Positions 41,493 through 50,410 are shown, numbered from the stretch's first letter. The stretch: 64,000 nucleotides of DNA from Lachnospiraceae bacterium UBA4260 (GCA_002395235.1 DGWK01000032.1:214532-278531), one strand, 5' to 3'. Program-made: numbers and translations. Notes: generated from the letters alone by a model not told the origin.

Positions 41493-42168
41493 CCAGGATT
41501 TCCCTCTTGTATTTATAAAAGCTGATCTTTGAGATCCCTGCCAGCCGCCATGTTTCCTCATTCGATAATGATCCGCCAAAAGACTTGTTATGCCTCCGGA
41601 TTGTCTCCTTCGCGGACACAGCCTTCCGGGTTTCGATCCTGCTCCCGGCTCTCCTGCCTGCAATGTGACCTGCCTCTTTTGCCCTCATCATCCCTTCTTT
41701 GGTTCGGGTATGGAGATAGTCGACCTCTTTCTGTGCCTGCTCGAAAGCGTATCTGATCTGTTTCTCCGCGAGGATCATAAGAACGCGGTTCGTCGCGTCG
41801 ATATAAATATCTGCGATGTCATTCCCTGTCAGCGCCAGCCCGTTGTTAAGCGAGTCGCGATAGGTCGTTGTATTGATGTGCGGTTCCTTCAGAAAAACAA
41901 GGTTGATGTTTTTGTAAAACAGCTCTTGATACAGGGTAAATCCCTCTTCCGCGTTTCTGCTCATGCGTGATACTTCATCAAAGACGATCGTGTCACCGGG
42001 CGCCACCCTTCGAAGAATCTTGTCCAGCTCTTTCCGCCCCTGCAGCTTGGTTCCTGTGAAAGCCTCTTTGTAGATTATGGCCTGCGGATACTTTTCCAGT
42101 ATGTTTGATTCCTGGCGCTCAATCCGCTGTGAATGTGTACTAACCCTGCAATATCCGTATGTGGCCAT
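41476..42168 (-). CDS. Serine recombinase (resolvase/invertase family), copy 1
   Basis: 230 aa. The catalytic domain has 'YGYCRVSTHSQRIERQESNI' with the nucleophile Ser at residue 10, 'DTIVFDEVSRMSRNAEEGF' with the catalytic arginine region, and a long helix 'AEKQIRYAFEQAQKEVDYLH'. The C-terminus ends in a small helix-turn-helix-like part ('LAGISKISFYKYKREI'). It should cut and invert or resolve DNA at short sites. It is divergent from a second, about half-identical copy at 42308, with a pair of 10-bp inverted repeats in between. Composition is closer to the chromosome than that of copy 2. Confidence 0.9.
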   Translation of the reverse strand: MATYGYCRVSTHSQRIERQESNILEKYPQAIIYKEAFTGTKLQGRKELDKILRRVAPGDTIVFDEVSRMSRNAEEGFTLYQELFYKNINLVFLKEPHINTTTYRDSLNNGLALTGNDIADIYIDATNRVLMILAEKQIRYAFEQAQKEVDYLHTRTKEGMMRAKEAGHIAGRRAGSRIETRKAVSAKETIRRHNKSFGGSLSNEETWRLAGISKISFYKYKREILDGREA

Positions 42169-42180
42169 GTTTACCTCCGG

Positions 42181-42287
42181 TCAAAAGTAATACATTAAAG
42201 GTTGCCGAAAAAAGTATAAAAAAAGAGTTGAAAACAAGAAAAATGAAGCCGCAGCATAGTGCCAAAATAAAGGAAGGTTACTTTTGA
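42181..42287. repeat. 10-bp inverted repeats between the two recombinase genes
   Basis: TCAAAAGTAA (42181-42190) and TTACTTTTGA (42278-42287) are exact reverse complements, 87 bp apart, each close to the start of one of the divergent recombinase genes. They could be recombination half-sites or shared regulatory sites. Confidence 0.65.
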
Positions 42288-42307
42288 TACAGAAAGGGGA
42301 CAACACA

Positions 42308-42991
42308 ATGTGTACAGTATACGGATATGCAAGAATCAGCACCAAGCATCAGAACATTGAAAGACAAATTAGGAACATAAGCGCATCTTACCCTAACGCT
42401 GTAATCATCACAGAAGCCTACACAGGGACAAAGCTTGACCGCCCCGAATGGACAAAGCTTTATAAGAAGGTAAAACAGGGCGATACACTTGTATTTGATA
42501 GCGTTAGCCGTATGAGCAGAAATGCAGAAGAAGGTGTTAAGACCTACTTTGAACTGTTTGATAGGGGCGTTGAACTTGTCTTTTTAAAGGAAGGCTATAT
42601 AAACACCGCTACCTATGCCGATAACCTTAAAGATAAGATTGAATTGACTGGTACAGACGAAGACGAAATCTTTAAAGGATTGAATAACTACTTTAGAAAG
42701 TTGGCAGAAAGACAAATCAGAATCGCATTTGAACAGGCACAAAAAGAAGTCGATGACCTTCATCAGAGAACAAAAGAAGGAATCGAAACGGCACGATTAA
42801 ACGGTAAACAGATTGGAGCAATTAAAGGCAAGACCTTAACCACAAAGAAAAGCATCGAAGCCAAAGAAGGCATCAGAAAATACAGTAAAGACTTTGACGG
42901 AACATTAGACGATGCAGATGTAATCAAGCTGACAGGCATCAGCCGTAACAGTTACTATAAATACAAAAGAGAATTGAAGAACGAACAGTAA
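42308..42991 (+). CDS. Serine recombinase (resolvase/invertase family), copy 2
   Basis: 227 aa, clearly paralogous to copy 1: 'YGYARISTKHQNIERQIRNI', 'DTLVFDSVSRMSRNAEEGV', 'LAERQIRIAFEQAQKEVDDL' and the ending 'LTGISRNSYYKYKREL'. Catalytic Ser and Arg positions are kept. It is AT-rich in contrast to copy 1, and so was probably acquired separately. AAAGGGG precedes the ATG at 42308; the frame's upstream ATG at 42284 overlaps the inverted repeat and is not preferred. It leads the AT-rich right half of the element, toward the integrase. Confidence 0.88.
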   Translation: MCTVYGYARISTKHQNIERQIRNISASYPNAVIITEAYTGTKLDRPEWTKLYKKVKQGDTLVFDSVSRMSRNAEEGVKTYFELFDRGVELVFLKEGYINTATYADNLKDKIELTGTDEDEIFKGLNNYFRKLAERQIRIAFEQAQKEVDDLHQRTKEGIETARLNGKQIGAIKGKTLTTKKSIEAKEGIRKYSKDFDGTLDDADVIKLTGISRNSYYKYKRELKNEQ

Positions 42992-43247
42992 AGCCATAAC
43001 CCCCCAAGTAACCGTCAGGCGAACAGGGGGGTGATTACAATTTTGCTTCTAAGCGCATCAAATCCAAACCTTATACGAGCCTATCTGAGCGACCGCTCCC
43101 ACTTCAAATCTTTTCCGAATCTACACATTACTAACAATAAATCTCAGACTTTTATCTTTTATTGGCATTATCCCCCATGCCAAAGCATTACCCCATTTTT
43201 TTATTTGCAGGACAATAAAACAAAGCACAAACGAAAGAAAGGAAACA

Positions 43248-43505
43248 ATGGAATATTACAGACACAACAAAGAAGAACAGGAAACGACTATTAACATTAA
43301 CAGAGCGGATGCTTATATGACCATATGGACAAGTGACCGTACCATGATGACCAAGCTTGACAAGTTATGTCAACAATACCCCACAACGTACATACTAACC
43401 AACACTGGTTTAATTGACGGTCAAATTGCCGACAAGGAATACAGAATCAATGATAAAACCCTTTTTTCTTTTAAAGGCAAACACAGGGTTAAAGCGAACA
43501 ACTAG
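43248..43505 (+). CDS. Small phage/ICE-associated protein
   Basis: 85 aa. 'MEYYRHNKEEQETTININRA' with 'TSDRTMMTKLDKLCQQYP' and 'DKTLFSFKGKHRV' matches the pattern of a small protein common in Firmicutes prophages and integrative elements (roughly E-Q-E-T ... T-D-R-T-x-M-T-K-L-D-K ... S-x-R/K), of unknown function. AAAGGA lies seven bases before the ATG. It is in the AT-rich part, between recombinase 2 and the integrase on the same strand. The 256 bp before it contain only short frames and a GAGCGACCGCTC palindrome. Confidence 0.65.
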   Translation: MEYYRHNKEEQETTININRADAYMTIWTSDRTMMTKLDKLCQQYPTTYILTNTGLIDGQIADKEYRINDKTLFSFKGKHRVKANN

Positions 43506-43868
43506 AATACCCCTAAAACCTTCAAAAACTGCTCTACAGGGCAAAATACGGAAACAAAACGGAACAGGGGTACATCTATAGCCCCCTATATCGTTAATCT
43601 CATTTTTATTGATACTAATCAACAGATTTATCTTAAAACGCATCCGGGCAGCAGTGCTATAATCCCCCTTAATATCTATTTATTTTGGGCGCATTTAGCG
43701 CCCATTTGCGCCCAAAAATATAAAAGTCTTCTTTATACAATCGTTATAGAATATCTGAATATAACCCCTATAGCACAACAAATAAACCGTCTTAAAACGG
43801 CAAATACAACGCTATACGAGCGGATTAAACGACCGCTACCACATTACGAGAAAAGAAAGGAAAATAAT
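43506..43868 (+). other. AT-rich gap before the integrase with a GC hairpin
   Basis: No gene is supported in these 363 bp. TTTTGGGCGCA (43683-43693) pairs with TGCGCCCAAAA (43707-43717), with a nested GGGCGC/GCGCCC alternative; flanking A/T tracts make it a terminator usable in both directions. ACGAGCGGATTAAACGACCG (43815-43834) resembles the palindrome-bearing ACGAGC...GACCGCTC at 43075-43100. Confidence 0.55.
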
Positions 43869-45128
43869 TTGACAGAACAAAAGGACAAAACTAAACTTGA
43901 AACAAGCGATAGTCAGACGGTTAAGGTAACCGCCATGGCAGATTTAAAGGAACTTGTAAACGAATTACACCACAACAAGATAACCCCACCAAGGGACAAC
44001 TACAGATATTGGTCAACGAACTTGCCAACGGTTAAGGGCGAACCATTCAGAGGGAAGGTGACAGGGAAAACAGAAGAAGAAGTTTATCAAAAGCTTGCTA
44101 AGTTTTACGGCATTCACATTATCGATGAAAACGCAACGTTAGAGGATTTGTTTTACAGTTGGTACAAGTCAGCATTAGAGGACGGCATGGAGCAACAAAC
44201 GTTTGAACGTTATGAAGCGACTTTTAAAAAGTACTATGTCAGAACAAATTGGAACAATCGTAAAATCAAGAATCTTTCAATGCAAGATTGGAAATACTTT
44301 ATCGAAAACACCGTCAGGGATAAGATATACCCAATGCGTGGCGAAAAGATAACCAAGAAAGAATATGGAAGGTTAAAGGATATAACATCTTCTATTATTT
44401 CACAGGCAAGGGCAGATGGTTTAGTCGAGTATGAATGGGGAACTATAAAAGATGGCAAGACTGGCATTATTGGAATTATCCAATTGGGAAAAGGTGCATT
44501 TGCTCCCGACAAAAAGAAAGACGATGTATATCAACCCGATGAGATGACTAAGATAATTGAATACTGTAAAGCGCAAGACAACCCCAAGGCAAAGGTTATT
44601 ATAACTACATCAATAACAGGGTTACGAGTTGGGGAAGTATGCGCACTAACCCACAAAGATATAGACGTTACGAATACGAAAATATCTGTACACTCGACTG
44701 AAACCAAGTCAAAAAAATACGGAATACGAGTCGAAGGACATACAAAGACAAAAGCGGGAACACGAGATATTAAAGTAAAGGACTGCCATAAACCCTTTTT
44801 AGCAGAGTTGTACTTTCAATCGTCAAACCAACCCTATGTCTTTATGCATACGAAGAAAAACAAGCAAGGGATAAAAGGCAGAATCCGCACTCAGGACGTA
44901 AGACGATACGTTAAAGAAGTGTGTAACGAGGTTGGAGTTCCGTACAAAGGTGTACACGCATTCAGAAAGTACTACGAATCCCAAATGAAGAAAAACGGTG
45001 TCCCCGATGAAATCCGTAAGACACAGATTGGTCATTCTAATATAACAACAACTGAAAAATACTATGACCGTGACATCTACACCGAGCAAGAAAAAGCGGA
45101 TTATATCAACAGGGTAAGCGGTATCTGA
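43869..45128 (+). CDS. int: Tyrosine-type site-specific integrase
   Basis: 419 aa, starting at a TTG with AAAGGA seven bases before it. An N-terminal AP2-like/arm-binding region ('NYRYWSTNLPTVKGEPFRGK') and a SAM-like core-binding domain (about 85-180) are followed by the catalytic domain: Arg in 'SITGLRVGEVCAL' (about 254), 'HAFRKYYESQM' (His-x-x-Arg, about 364-367), 'IGHSNITTTEKYYDRD' with the nucleophile Tyr (about 397). It catalyses integration and excision at the tRNA-Ala 3' end lying 98 bp downstream. Codon use is AT-rich and foreign to the host. The family is Tn916/phage-type. Confidence 0.93.
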   Translation: MTEQKDKTKLETSDSQTVKVTAMADLKELVNELHHNKITPPRDNYRYWSTNLPTVKGEPFRGKVTGKTEEEVYQKLAKFYGIHIIDENATLEDLFYSWYKSALEDGMEQQTFERYEATFKKYYVRTNWNNRKIKNLSMQDWKYFIENTVRDKIYPMRGEKITKKEYGRLKDITSSIISQARADGLVEYEWGTIKDGKTGIIGIIQLGKGAFAPDKKKDDVYQPDEMTKIIEYCKAQDNPKAKVIITTSITGLRVGEVCALTHKDIDVTNTKISVHSTETKSKKYGIRVEGHTKTKAGTRDIKVKDCHKPFLAELYFQSSNQPYVFMHTKKNKQGIKGRIRTQDVRRYVKEVCNEVGVPYKGVHAFRKYYESQMKKNGVPDEIRKTQIGHSNITTTEKYYDRDIYTEQEKADYINRVSGI

Positions 45129-45226
45129 TACCGAGAAAAAAGCGAGAAAAACTATCTATTCGCCAAATCAAAAAAATATGCCATTAACCCTTTAAATAAA
45201 AGGAAAATGACATACTCTTCTGTAAC

Positions 45227-45246
45227 TGGAGACGGTGGGACTTGAA
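45227..45246 (-). mobile_element. Right attachment site (3' end of tRNA-Ala)
   Basis: Identical 20 bp to 36489-36508, lying within the tRNA gene. The element thus restores the tRNA 3' end with its own copy. Confidence 0.88.
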
Positions 45247-45299
45247 CCCATGACCTCAACACTGCCAGTGTCGCGCTCTCCCAACTGAGCTACGCCCCC
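45227..45299 (-). tRNA. tRNA-Ala(GGC)
   Basis: 73 nt without encoded CCA. Acceptor GGGGGCG/CGTCTCC plus discriminator A. D-arm GCTC...GAGC. The anticodon stem CGACA/TGTTG has loop CTGGCAG, giving anticodon GGC. The T-arm contains GGGTTCAAGTCCC. The acceptor has two G-T pairs, and position 49-65 is an A-C mismatch. It is the integration target of the neighbouring element. Its own terminator now lies at 36443-36484. Confidence 0.92.
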
Positions 45300-45377
45300 A
45301 TGCCTATGAAATTTTCATCGACAAATAGTATCTTACTGTAAACAGGCAGAAAAAACAACTGTTATTTACACTTTTTT

Positions 45378-46658
45378 CTACCTGTCCCCAAGTACGATCC
45401 TGATCCTGGTCCCCAGGTCCTTCCTCGAGAGGACCTCGAAATGTCCCCCGTGCTTATCAACGATCCACTTCGCGATAGACAGTCCAAGGCCGGTCCCCTC
45501 ACTGCTGCGCGCTTCGTCCGCCCTGAAAAACCGCTCAAAGATGTGAGGAAGCTCTGATTCACTGATGCCGCTTCCCAGATCCTGCACCTGCAGATAGGGG
45601 CTTCCGCTCTCGTTTTTCCCGTAGGACAGGATGATTTCCTCTCCCTCCGGGGTATATTTTGCCGCATTGTCGATCAGGATCCTCACTGCCTGCTTCATCA
45701 GGCCGGGATCGACAATAATCTCCGCCGATTCTCCGCCGTCCCTGAGCCTGTACCGGTGTTTCTCGTCGATCATCAGTGACTCCTCATAGATTTCTCGCAT
45801 GAGGTCTTCACTCATAACGGGCTGCTTATTGAGGGGCGTTCTGCCACTGTCGCCCCTTGCAAGGAAGAGCAGCTGCTCCACAAGATAATTCATGTGGTCC
45901 GCCTCGTTTTTGATCGCGCTGATTCCCTCATCCAGGGTCTTTTCGTCCGTTTTTCCCCATCGCTCCAGCATGTTGGCGTATCCCTGGATCACGGCGATGG
46001 GCGTCCGCAGCTCGTGGGAGGCGTCGTTGACAAAGCGCGACTGCTGCCGCATGGTATCACGCATGCGCAGGAGCAGGTTGTTCATCGCCGCTTCCACGCC
46101 GGCCAGGTCTGCGTCGCCAAAAGAGAGCGGCCTCTCCCCTTCCGCCTGCTCCGGATGGATGTGCTCGATCGCATCCTCGATGACCTGGTATTTGTCTTCC
46201 GTGAAGGAGAGCCTGCTCAGTTCGTCGGCCTTAAGGGCGATCTCATTGAGCGGCGCCAGGATCTTCCGGATCTTCCTGTCCTCGCTGTAATAGGAAAAGA
46301 ACACTCCCAGAAACTGCAGCACCAGGAGCACGAGGATCGAGGATGCAATAATCCCGAAAGGGATCAGGCAGTAGACAGACAAAAGAGGGGTTCCCTCCTT
46401 CGAGGCAACCCTGTAGATCAGATCAAATCCCGGTTCTGTTGTCGTCGTCAGACGCTCGAAACTCCTCCGGTTCCCTTCCAGTATAGCGCCAAGCCCTCTG
46501 TACTCCTGTTCCAGGCACCAGCCGCCGGTGCAAAATATCGCGAGCAGAAGGTCAAAACCAACAAAGCGCAATATTTTGTCCCGGATCATGTACCAGTGAA
46601 GCTTTCTTGTGATCGACGTCACGCGCCGCTGCTCATCATGCTTCTGATTGAATGACAT
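45378..46658 (-). CDS. Sensor histidine kinase, OmpR-partner type
   Basis: 426 aa. Two membrane helices (about 28-46 and 103-127) enclose a small extracellular domain. Then comes a HAMP-like linker, HisKA 'FVNDASHELRTPIAVIQGY' with the phospho-His near 216, and HATPase 'ILIDNAAKYTPEGEEIILSY', 'DLGSGISESELPHIFERFFR', 'GTGLGLSIAKWIVDKHGGHF'. It resembles ArlS/CssS-type kinases. It overlaps the response regulator by 23 bases. The signal is unknown. It ends about 80 bp before the tRNA gene. Confidence 0.92.
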   Translation of the reverse strand: MSFNQKHDEQRRVTSITRKLHWYMIRDKILRFVGFDLLLAIFCTGGWCLEQEYRGLGAILEGNRRSFERLTTTTEPGFDLIYRVASKEGTPLLSVYCLIPFGIIASSILVLLVLQFLGVFFSYYSEDRKIRKILAPLNEIALKADELSRLSFTEDKYQVIEDAIEHIHPEQAEGERPLSFGDADLAGVEAAMNNLLLRMRDTMRQQSRFVNDASHELRTPIAVIQGYANMLERWGKTDEKTLDEGISAIKNEADHMNYLVEQLLFLARGDSGRTPLNKQPVMSEDLMREIYEESLMIDEKHRYRLRDGGESAEIIVDPGLMKQAVRILIDNAAKYTPEGEEIILSYGKNESGSPYLQVQDLGSGISESELPHIFERFFRADEARSSEGTGLGLSIAKWIVDKHGGHFEVLSRKDLGTRIRIVLGDR

Positions 46659-47346
46659 AGCCGACTCCTCTGACTGTCCGGATCATTTTCACACCGAATA
46701 CATCGTCGATCTTCGAGCGCAGGTAGCGGATGTAGACGTCGACGACATTGGTCTCCCCCGCATAATCATAGCCGCAGACTTTGTTGAGCAGCACATCTCT
46801 CGAGAGGACTATGTCCTGGTTCTCAAGAAGCGTCTTGAGCATCGTGAACTCTCTGTTGGTGAGTGCGATCTCATGCCCCGCATAACGGACCTGATGGCGC
46901 CGGTCGTCCAGCACCAGCTCTTTCCATGTGAGGACCCCTTCACCGGAGTCTTCGCTGACGGCGTTTTCCCGCGCGGTATGACCCGCGTGGAGCTTGAGCG
47001 CCACGCGGATCCTTGCCAGCAATTCTTCTATCGCAAAGGGCTTTGTGATGTAGTCCACTGCACCGGCATCAAGCCCTGAAACTTTATCCATGACCGCATC
47101 TCTGGCTGTGAGGAGGATTACCGGAACGTCTTTCTCATTCAGAAGTCTCCGCAGAACCTCCAGCCCGTTCAGGCCGGGCAGCATGATATCCAGAAGGATC
47201 AGATCATAGTGGTTCTGCAGCGCCATGTTCAGCGCTTCTCTCCCGTTACCGGACTTTTCAACCTGATATCCTTCATGCAGGAGTTCCAGTTCGACAAATC
47301 TCGCCAGTCTCTCCTCATCTTCCACCAGAAGAATGCTTGCCTTCAT
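46636..47346 (-). CDS. OmpR-family response regulator
   Basis: 236 aa. Receiver 'SILLVEDEERLARFVELELL' with acidic pocket Glu/Asp, phospho-Asp in 'LILLDIMLPGLNGLEVL' (about 55) and Lys in 'ITKPFAIEELLARI'. The C-terminal Trans_reg_C winged helix ends 'VDVYIRYLRSKIDDVFGVKM' and 'RTVRGVGYVI'. It is the cognate partner of the kinase downstream. It is followed upstream (on the chromosome, in transcription order before it) by a DUF4342 gene on the same strand, 59 bp away, which may belong to the same unit. Confidence 0.93.
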   Translation of the reverse strand: MKASILLVEDEERLARFVELELLHEGYQVEKSGNGREALNMALQNHYDLILLDIMLPGLNGLEVLRRLLNEKDVPVILLTARDAVMDKVSGLDAGAVDYITKPFAIEELLARIRVALKLHAGHTARENAVSEDSGEGVLTWKELVLDDRRHQVRYAGHEIALTNREFTMLKTLLENQDIVLSRDVLLNKVCGYDYAGETNVVDVYIRYLRSKIDDVFGVKMIRTVRGVGYVIQSEA

Positions 47347-47405
47347 TTGATTACCCCATTGGCTTATTTGATCACTTCATCGAGCTGCTCGATCCCTTCA
47401 TCAGC

Positions 47406-47975
47406 TTATTTGATCTCTTCATCAGCCGACTTTTTCTTTTCCTGCGGATCACTGCCGCCTGTAAATTCGCTTTTTACATCCTGTGCAAAATCTCCGGCCT
47501 TGTTCAGGATCGAATTGGCTTTCTTCGCTTCTTCCTCTCCCTCAAAAGAATATCTGATTCCGAAGAACAGTGCAATGACCATTACCGGGGCGAGAACTTC
47601 CCACAAGAGGAACAGGAGAATGGCAAATACTATCGTGGGTATCGTGAATATTGTGTCTTCTCCGCTTGTCACAATGAAGGTCGTCTTCTTGAGGAAGCGG
47701 ACAAAGCCCCTGCACAGTTTGCCGATCGTGCGCCCGAAGCTGGGGGCGGATTGTTCCTGCTCTTCCACCTTTTCTTTCACTCTGACATACTCCCGCTGCT
47801 CCTCATAGTCCGTTGAGTAAGTGCTCTGCGCGGGTCCTTTGACCTTGCCCTGACGTTCCAGGAGTACCATCGCGTCCAGAAGGTCTCCGCCTGTCTGCTC
47901 CAGCGCTGCCTTTGCTTCCTCATAAGTTACGTTTGCTTTTTCTCTGAGACGTTCAACTTTTTCGATCATTTCCAT
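47406..47975 (-). CDS. DUF4342 membrane protein with UBA-like N-terminus
   Basis: 189 aa. The first 45 residues ('KANVTYEEAKAALEQTGGDL', 'LDAMVLLERQG') are a UBA/EF-Ts-like helical bundle seen in DUF4342 proteins. A variable linker follows, then one or two helices (about 115-145: 'TIPTIVFAILLFLLWEVLAP'), and a charged C-terminus. Function is unknown; relatives are often near envelope-stress or two-component genes, as here (OmpR-type regulator 59 bp downstream). GGAGG is eight bases upstream of the ATG. Confidence 0.75.
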   Translation of the reverse strand: MEMIEKVERLREKANVTYEEAKAALEQTGGDLLDAMVLLERQGKVKGPAQSTYSTDYEEQREYVRVKEKVEEQEQSAPSFGRTIGKLCRGFVRFLKKTTFIVTSGEDTIFTIPTIVFAILLFLLWEVLAPVMVIALFFGIRYSFEGEEEAKKANSILNKAGDFAQDVKSEFTGGSDPQEKKKSADEEIK

Positions 47976-48155
47976 CTTTATACCTCCACTCCGGTATGCT
48001 TTCCGACTCTTTTACTTCTTTGGATGACTCTCATCCGTTTGATGTAAGTAAAGGATACCGCTGTAAGATGAAAACATCTTTGGGAAAACATTAAAAGCAG
48101 ATTAAAAAACAATTGCAGTTCACTTAAAATAGTATTATCTGCGCTTTTTGAGAAC

Positions 48156-50114
48156 TCATGCTCTCCCCACAAACAGCGCACGCACTGCATTCAGCACGCA
48201 AATTACCATGACCCCGACATCCGCAAAAATCGCCAGCCACATATTCGCGATTCCGACTGCGCCGAGGATCAGGCACAGGAACTTGACGCCGATCGCGAAG
48301 TAAATATTCTCGTACACGATCCGTATGCACTTTCTTGCAATGCGGATCGCCTTGACTATTTTGGCAGGATCATCATCCATGAGTACTACATCGGCCGCCT
48401 CGATGGCTGCGTCTGAGCCGAGCGCTCCCATTGCGATACCGATATCTGCGATGGAAAGAACCGGTGCATCATTGATGCCGTCCCCGACAAAAGCCAGTGT
48501 GGATCTGTTTCCGAGCGACCGGTTTTTCTCCTCAATAAGCTTCTCTACAATAGTAACCTTGTCCTCCGGCAGAAGCTCTGCGTGCACTTCGTCGATCCCG
48601 ACTTCCTGTGCCACGCTCTCTGCCATCGACTTGATATCGCCGGTGAGCATCACGGTCTTCGCCACGCCGTTTTTCTTCATGTCGCGGATCGCCTCCGCCG
48701 CTGTGGGCTTGATCTCATCGGAGATCACGATATGCCCGAGATATTCATAGGTATGGCTGTCTTCCGTTTCCGCGCTTCTCGCCACATACACAACTGTTCC
48801 GACACTTGCGCACGCCTCGCAGTTTACGCCCAGCATCTTCATCAATTTGAGATTGCCGGCTGCGACCTTCCTTCCGTCTACGGTCGCAATCACCCCCTTG
48901 CCGCTGACTTCCTGCACGTCCGTCACCCGGCTCTTGTCCGGAGCGGCGCCTCTCGCCTCATAGGCGCGCCGGATGCTCGACGCGATCGGGTGCGAAGAAT
49001 GGCTCTCCGCCAGCGCGGCCAGCTCCAGCATTTCGGCGTTGTCTATATTTTGCTCGCGCTCGTCGTGTACCGCCGTCACCTCGAAATTACCCTTGGTGAT
49101 GGTTCCGGTCTTGTCCATCACGACATATTTGACGTTCGCCAGCGTCTCCATGAAGTTGGAGCCCTTAATGAGAATTCCCACGCTGCTCGCGCCGCCGATC
49201 CCGCCAAAAAACGACAGCGGAATACTGACCACGATCGCGCACGGACAGCTGATGACCAGGAATGTGAGCGCTCTGTAGATCCAGTCGGACCACAGCTGCC
49301 AGCTCGAAGCCTGATGAAATACCAAAATATTGACCACCGGCCCCAGAATCGCCAGCGCCAATGCGCTGTAGCAGACCGCCGGCGTATACCATCTCGCAAA
49401 TTTGGAGATGAACTGCTCGGATTTGGCCTTGCGCTCGCCGGCATTCTCAACCAACTCCAGGATCTTGGATGCCGTCGACTCATCGAATTCCTTGGTGGTC
49501 TCGACCCGAAGCAGACCGCTCATATTCACGGATCCGCTTATGATCTCATCGCCCGGCTTCACATCTCTGGGCAGGCTCTCGCCGGTCAGCGCACTTGTAT
49601 TTAGCGATGAACTTCCTTCTGTAACGACGCCGTCGATCGGAACTTTCTCACCCGGTCTGATCTCGATGATGCTGCCGACTTCGACATCGTCGGGGTCCAC
49701 CTTCTCCACTTCGCCATCCTGCACAAGATTTGCATAGTCGGGACGGATGTCCATCAGCGCGCTGATGCTGCGCCTGCTCCTGCCGACGGCAATACTTTGA
49801 AAGAGCTCCCCGATCTGGTAAAAGAGCATGACCGCCACGCCTTCGCTGTACTCTCCCAGGATCATGGCTCCGATGGTCGCCACGGCCATCAGAAAGCACT
49901 CGTCAAAGACCTGGCGGTTCAGGATTCCTTTCCACGCCTTGCGCAGGATGTCGTATCCCACCGTAAGATACGGGATCAGAAAGAGCACAAACCGCAGCAC
50001 CGGATATTTGTCCAGCGGCAGCAAATACAATATTACAAGCATAACTGCTGCCGCGATGACACGCAGCAGCAGGTTCTTCTGTTTCTTTGTTAAATTGTTG
50101 ATGTTGAATTTCAT
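48156..50114 (-). CDS. Heavy-metal translocating P-type ATPase (Zn/Cd/Pb type)
   Basis: 652 aa. P1B-2-like ATPase without an N-terminal HMA domain. It has the transmembrane metal motif 'SCPCAIVVSIPLSFFGGIG' (about 290), phosphorylation site 'VMDKTGTITKGNFEV' (about 330), the P1B His-Pro motif 'SHSSHPIASSIRRAYEARG' and hinge 'FVGDGINDAPVLSIADIGIA'. It pumps Zn2+, Cd2+ or Pb2+ out of the cytoplasm. The HMA domain is supplied by the separate small protein encoded just upstream. AAGGTGA precedes the ATG at 50114; 50156 is an alternative in-frame ATG. It is the last gene of an ArsR-HMA-ATPase operon. Confidence 0.92.
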   Translation of the reverse strand: MKFNINNLTKKQKNLLLRVIAAAVMLVILYLLPLDKYPVLRFVLFLIPYLTVGYDILRKAWKGILNRQVFDECFLMAVATIGAMILGEYSEGVAVMLFYQIGELFQSIAVGRSRRSISALMDIRPDYANLVQDGEVEKVDPDDVEVGSIIEIRPGEKVPIDGVVTEGSSSLNTSALTGESLPRDVKPGDEIISGSVNMSGLLRVETTKEFDESTASKILELVENAGERKAKSEQFISKFARWYTPAVCYSALALAILGPVVNILVFHQASSWQLWSDWIYRALTFLVISCPCAIVVSIPLSFFGGIGGASSVGILIKGSNFMETLANVKYVVMDKTGTITKGNFEVTAVHDEREQNIDNAEMLELAALAESHSSHPIASSIRRAYEARGAAPDKSRVTDVQEVSGKGVIATVDGRKVAAGNLKLMKMLGVNCEACASVGTVVYVARSAETEDSHTYEYLGHIVISDEIKPTAAEAIRDMKKNGVAKTVMLTGDIKSMAESVAQEVGIDEVHAELLPEDKVTIVEKLIEEKNRSLGNRSTLAFVGDGINDAPVLSIADIGIAMGALGSDAAIEAADVVLMDDDPAKIVKAIRIARKCIRIVYENIYFAIGVKFLCLILGAVGIANMWLAIFADVGVMVICVLNAVRALFVGRA

Positions 50115-50191
50115 TTCCGTCACCTTATCAGAGCGCCATTTGCGCTGAGACGTCATTTCAAGGCTCGCAGAGGGATCTCCCCCCTGTGTTG

Positions 50192-50410
50192 TTACAGGAA
50201 GATTTCCATATCATCTTCTATCTTCTTGCAGTTGCTGCGCACCTCCTGTATGACAGCCGCCGGATCTGCTCCTTCTTCAAACTCCACTTTCATCTTCAGC
50301 GCCATGAAATTCACGGTGGCGTCCTTGACTCCTGCTGTCTTTTTCGCAGCGTCTTCCATCTTGTTTGCACAGTTTGCGCAGTCCACTTCAATCTTGTAAG
50401 TCTTTTTCAT
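50192..50410 (-). CDS. Heavy-metal-associated (HMA) domain protein
   Basis: 72 aa: a single HMA fold with the metal motif 'VDCANCANKMEDA' (Cys-x-x-Cys) near the start, then 'GVKDATVNFMALKMKVEFEE'. It acts as a metallochaperone or a detached N-terminal domain for the ATPase downstream. AAGGGG is four bases before the ATG at 50410. It lies 13 bp after the ArsR gene and 77 bp before the ATPase. Confidence 0.88.
   Translation of the reverse strand: MKKTYKIEVDCANCANKMEDAAKKTAGVKDATVNFMALKMKVEFEEGADPAAVIQEVRSNCKKIEDDMEIFL

Larger units (their letters stand above)
36489..45246. mobile_element. 8.76-kb integrated element in tRNA-Ala(GGC)
   Basis: Bounded by a 20-bp direct repeat of the tRNA 3' end. 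The tyrosine integrase gene sits against the tRNA side (45128 versus 45227) and a RepA-like initiator gene is near the other side. Cargo: DinJ-type antitoxin, AlbA/Schlafen protein, AbiEi-like regulator, BRCT protein and two serine recombinases. No relaxase, coupling protein, capsid or terminase genes are present. It therefore looks like a non-conjugative integrative element or the remains of a plasmid-like element, mobilised at most by a helper. Base composition shifts to AT-rich from about 42.2 kb to 45.1 kb, suggesting a mosaic. Confidence 0.85.

Noticed and set aside
43031..43294. 87-codon plus-strand frame in the element
   Set aside because: No ribosome-binding site; its end overlaps the better supported 85-aa gene starting at 43248 in another frame.
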